Assembly: GCA_036478595.1 (NCBI GenBank)
Contig: JAZGEF010000036.1
Coordinates: 164,595-228,594, forward strand
Direction of reading: 5' to 3'
DNA length: 64,000 bases
Source of the DNA: Granulosicoccus sp036478595
Lineage (GTDB): Bacteria > Pseudomonadota > Gammaproteobacteria > Granulosicoccales > Granulosicoccaceae
The notes under the pieces were generated by a model. That model did no database searches. It was not told the origin of the DNA and worked only from the letters and a program-made list of their open reading frames with translations. A program made the translations under genes and the position numbers. Position 1 is the first letter of the stretch. The number at the start of each line of letters is the position of its first letter. Of this stretch, positions 61,794-64,000 are shown piece after piece.

Positions 61794-63392
61794 ATGAGCA
61801 ACCTTGCCGAAGCATTGATAGAACACCTCGTAATGAGAGACGTTGAGGTTGTTTTTGGTATCCCAGGTGTTCATACGCTGGAGTTGTATCGCGGTGTTCA
61901 AAGTAGTGGCGTAAGGCACGTTACCCCTCGGCACGAACAAGGTGCGGCGTTTATGGCCGATGGTTATGCGCGAGTTACCGGTAAGCCTGGTGTTGCGCTG
62001 CTGATTACGGGCCCGGGTATGACCAATGCCCTTACTGCTATGGCGCAGGCACGTGCTGATAGCATTCCGATGTTAGTGATTTCTAGCGTCAATACAAAAG
62101 CTAGTTTAGGCAAAGGCTTAGGTTTCCTACATGAACTGCCAAATCAACAAGCAACGATTGCAACCATTGCCACATCCATTCGCATCGAATCTGAAGCTGA
62201 TTTAACACCTGCAATGGATAGAGTGTTTAATCAATTTTCCAGTGAGCGCCCAGGGCCTGCTCATATTGAGTTGCCATTGGATGTAGCGCGGGAGACTGCT
62301 ACTGCCGTTGCAGCTCCAAATCCTGCCTCCACATTAGCTGCGCCTGCAAATGATGTCATCGAGCGGGCGAGTGAAATGTTAACGACAGCGGCTAAGCCGG
62401 TTATTCTTGCTGGTGGCGGTGTGAAACGGCACAACGCAATGCTTCAAGCATTGGCCACTAAGCTTGATGCGCCCGTTGTGTTGACCACCAATGCGCGTGG
62501 ATTAATGCACAAGCACGAGCTTGTTGTACCCGCCAGTGCCAGCTTAGGCTCAGTGCGTAATATGATTAGTGATGCTGATGTGGTTCTGGCCATTGGTACA
62601 GAGCTGGGCCGTACGGACTATGATATGTACGATCTTGGTCATATGCCGGTTATGAATAATTTGATTAGGGTCGATATCTGTTCAGAGCAACTTGTTCGGC
62701 AGGATGCAGTGTTGAAGATCCATGCTGATGCAGGTGACGCGCTTGCAGCGTTAAACGAAGTGCTGAACACTAGTCCTCAGCAAAACAAAGTGGGGGCAAC
62801 ACGTGCAGGTTCAACCAATACGGCGGCATTTGAAGAAATCGGCGAAGCCTATCGTAAGCAATCAGATCTGCTTGGCGTTATGCGCGATACCGCACCCAAC
62901 TCTATAATTGTTGGCGATTCAACGCAATTGATGTATGCCTGCAACCTCTATTATGATCACGACCGGCCAGGCGGTTGGTTTAATGCCGCTACTGGCTACG
63001 GTGCACTGGGGTATGGTATCCCCGCAGCGATTGGTGCAGCAATCGCTGACCCGAATTCGCCTGTTATTTGTATCACCGGTGATGGTGGTGCACAGTTTAG
63101 CCTGCCTGAAATAATGGCGGCTGTGGATGAAAAGCTTGCCATCGTATTTATTGTGTGGAACAACTGTGGTTATTTGGAAATCGAGAACTTCTTAAAAAAT
63201 GCTGACGTTGAGCCAATCGGTTGTGACCCGACACCACCTGATTTTAGCCTGATCGCGGCTGCCTGCAAGATGCCGTATTTTGTTTGCGACGATAGCCAAA
63301 GTGCAGTGGCTACAACACTCAAAGAAGCGTTGACAGTGGCAGGGCCGACTCTGCTAGAGATTGATGTGATTCACGGTACGACTACGATTTAG
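61794..63392 (+). CDS. TPP-dependent enzyme, close to 5-guanidino-2-oxopentanoate decarboxylase
   Basis: A 532-residue three-domain thiamin diphosphate enzyme. Glu48 (TPRHEQGAAFMADG) is the cofactor-activating residue and ITGDGGAQFSLPEIMAAVDE with VWNN is the TPP/Mg motif. The N-terminal GIPGVHTLELYRGVQSSGVR is the phrase seen in AruI-type enzymes of the arginine transaminase pathway; acetolactate-synthase large subunits are similar. No small subunit follows, which argues against AHAS. No aruH-like aminotransferase is in the window. Confidence 0.85.
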   Translation: MSNLAEALIEHLVMRDVEVVFGIPGVHTLELYRGVQSSGVRHVTPRHEQGAAFMADGYARVTGKPGVALLITGPGMTNALTAMAQARADSIPMLVISSVNTKASLGKGLGFLHELPNQQATIATIATSIRIESEADLTPAMDRVFNQFSSERPGPAHIELPLDVARETATAVAAPNPASTLAAPANDVIERASEMLTTAAKPVILAGGGVKRHNAMLQALATKLDAPVVLTTNARGLMHKHELVVPASASLGSVRNMISDADVVLAIGTELGRTDYDMYDLGHMPVMNNLIRVDICSEQLVRQDAVLKIHADAGDALAALNEVLNTSPQQNKVGATRAGSTNTAAFEEIGEAYRKQSDLLGVMRDTAPNSIIVGDSTQLMYACNLYYDHDRPGGWFNAATGYGALGYGIPAAIGAAIADPNSPVICITGDGGAQFSLPEIMAAVDEKLAIVFIVWNNCGYLEIENFLKNADVEPIGCDPTPPDFSLIAAACKMPYFVCDDSQSAVATTLKEALTVAGPTLLEIDVIHGTTTI

Positions 63393-63594
63393 AAATGGAG
63401 GAAGTTAAATGGATCTTAAAAACGGGGTGCGAATTTAGTAATTAGCGCAAAGATATGTTTTCTGGCACGTGGAAATAACGCACTGGTTAATTAAGCTGGC
63501 GCAAACGATTCTCAGTACCAGGTACTGTGGTCGAGCGCAACGTCCACTGATTTTCTGATCCCCGAATAATACTGTAAAAATATACTGTTTTACC

Positions 63595-63623
63595 TTGCCC
63601 GCATACCGCTCTCTTGATATAAT
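63595..63623 (+). promoter_or_regulatory. Sigma-70 promoter of the DUF222 gene
   Basis: TTGCCC at 63595-63600 and a perfect TATAAT at 63618-63623, separated by 17 bases. Transcription would start near 63630, just ahead of the ribosome site, leaving almost no leader. Confidence 0.7.
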
Positions 63624-63649
63624 CAAATCATCAAAAGGAGTGCAGTTTC

Positions 63650-64000
63650 ATGGATGATTCAACTAACCTTTCTCACAGTAATAATCAGCCCAAAACCCCA
63701 CTTGGCATGAGCGCGTTTGGTCCAGCGGAGCGCGAGCAGTTCGGCACCAATGTGCGCTTGGCCATGGCCTGTATCGAAGCTCCACCTCAGCCAACAAAGG
63801 GCTGCGCTCTGCCACAGGATGAACCGTCCATTCGCCAACGCTTAAAAGCGCTGTCACAAGAGATCACCTCTACTCATGCTGATCTTCTGGCGCTATTGGT
63901 GAGGTTCGATGATTTGCAGGGCTGGAAGTCCAGTGGCGCCAGCCACTGTGCCGCATGGATGAACTTTGAAATCGGTATAAGCATCCAGTTGAGTTGGGAG
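63650..64000 (+). CDS. DUF222 / 13E12-type protein, N-terminal part (cut by window end)
   Basis: The frame is open to the end of the window (117 codons seen). The ATG at 63650 follows AAGGAG at 63634-63639. LLALLVRFDDLQGWKSSGAS then HCAAWMNFEIGISIQ is the DUF222 signature, which in most members is followed by a C-terminal HNH nuclease domain (the 13E12 repeat family). The HNH part would lie beyond this window. Confidence 0.85.
   Translation, partial: MDDSTNLSHSNNQPKTPLGMSAFGPAEREQFGTNVRLAMACIEAPPQPTKGCALPQDEPSIRQRLKALSQEITSTHADLLALLVRFDDLQGWKSSGASHCAAWMNFEIGISIQLSWE

Noticed and set aside
1..64000. CRISPR arrays, rRNA or tRNA genes, integrase or insertion-sequence transposase genes
   Set aside because: No regularly spaced repeats, no cloverleaf or rRNA segment, and no transposase or integrase motif was seen on either strand; the tmRNA is the only stable RNA gene recognised.

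Overview
The window is a chromosomal stretch of a gammaproteobacterium. The evidence is the gene order rlmN-pilW-hisS-yfgM-bamB-der, the presence of ZipA and YfgM (essentially gammaproteobacterial proteins), a tmRNA whose tag reads ANDDNYAMAA, the fabD-fabG-acpP-fabF-mltG-tmk-holB-pilZ cluster, and MsrPQ, CysZ and a YbiI-type zinc finger. Base composition looks moderate by eye (not computed). Gene content (glnK-amtB, a DmdB-like acyl-CoA ligase beside MetY, a sulfatase remnant) would suit a free-living, probably marine bacterium, but genus cannot be assigned from this sequence.

Layout. 1-6.7 kb: exported MsrA, tmRNA (minus strand, with promoter and terminator), purL, a HAD phosphatase and an Imm10-like orphan. 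6.7-10.7 kb: a large stand-alone DUF4011-like protein on the minus strand, then msrP-msrQ. 10.7-13.7 kb: mdh (minus), nrdR, a proteasome/HslV-like peptidase with an apparent serine nucleophile, and ndk. 13.8-20.3 kb: rlmN-pilW-hisS-yfgM-bamB-der, lacking the usual rodZ and ispG. 20.3-28.9 kb: a CoA-binding protein, MetY plus an acyl-CoA ligase, a decayed adenylate cyclase start, a GNAT enzyme, a zinc finger gene coupled to a DDAH/amidinotransferase-family enzyme, and an FAD monooxygenase-SDR pair followed by a HIT protein. 29-32.4 kb: amtB-glnK (minus, possible sigma-54 promoter) diverging from a LysR regulator and a TauE/SafE permease.

32.4-37.8 kb: a gene-poor 600-base stretch, a DUF302 protein, a DUF898 membrane protein with an M48 protease, then a perfect 76-bp palindrome that supplies the last codons of the protease gene, followed by the convergent M23 peptidase and cysZ. 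37.8-44.3 kb: smc-zipA-ligA. 44.5-51.6 kb: dapB fused by overlap to fabD-fabG-acpP-fabF-mltG-tmk-holB-pilZ (plsX, fabH and pabC are not in their common places). 52-64 kb is accessory: a small SET-domain protein, ApbE, TerC, a DUF4034 protein, a methyltransferase, a DMT transporter, a sulfatase C-terminal fragment, a frameshifted VOC gene, DUF1272, PaiB-like, PdxJ, DUF5519, GFA and CMD proteins, an AruI-like TPP enzyme and a DUF222/13E12 protein cut by the window end.

How genes cooperate: MsrA (Sec-exported) and MsrPQ (Tat, quinone-linked) both point to repair of oxidised methionine in the envelope. PilW and the PilZ protein belong to type IV pilus function. YfgM and BamB act in envelope protein traffic. 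FabD/FabG/AcpP/FabF form the fatty-acid elongation core next to cell-wall (DapB, MltG) and replication (Tmk, HolB) genes. Most of the window is ordinary core genome. The items most worth a second look are the palindrome, the serine-type HslV-like peptidase, the helicase-less DUF4011 protein and the missing members of the two conserved clusters. No complete new defence or mobile system was recognised.
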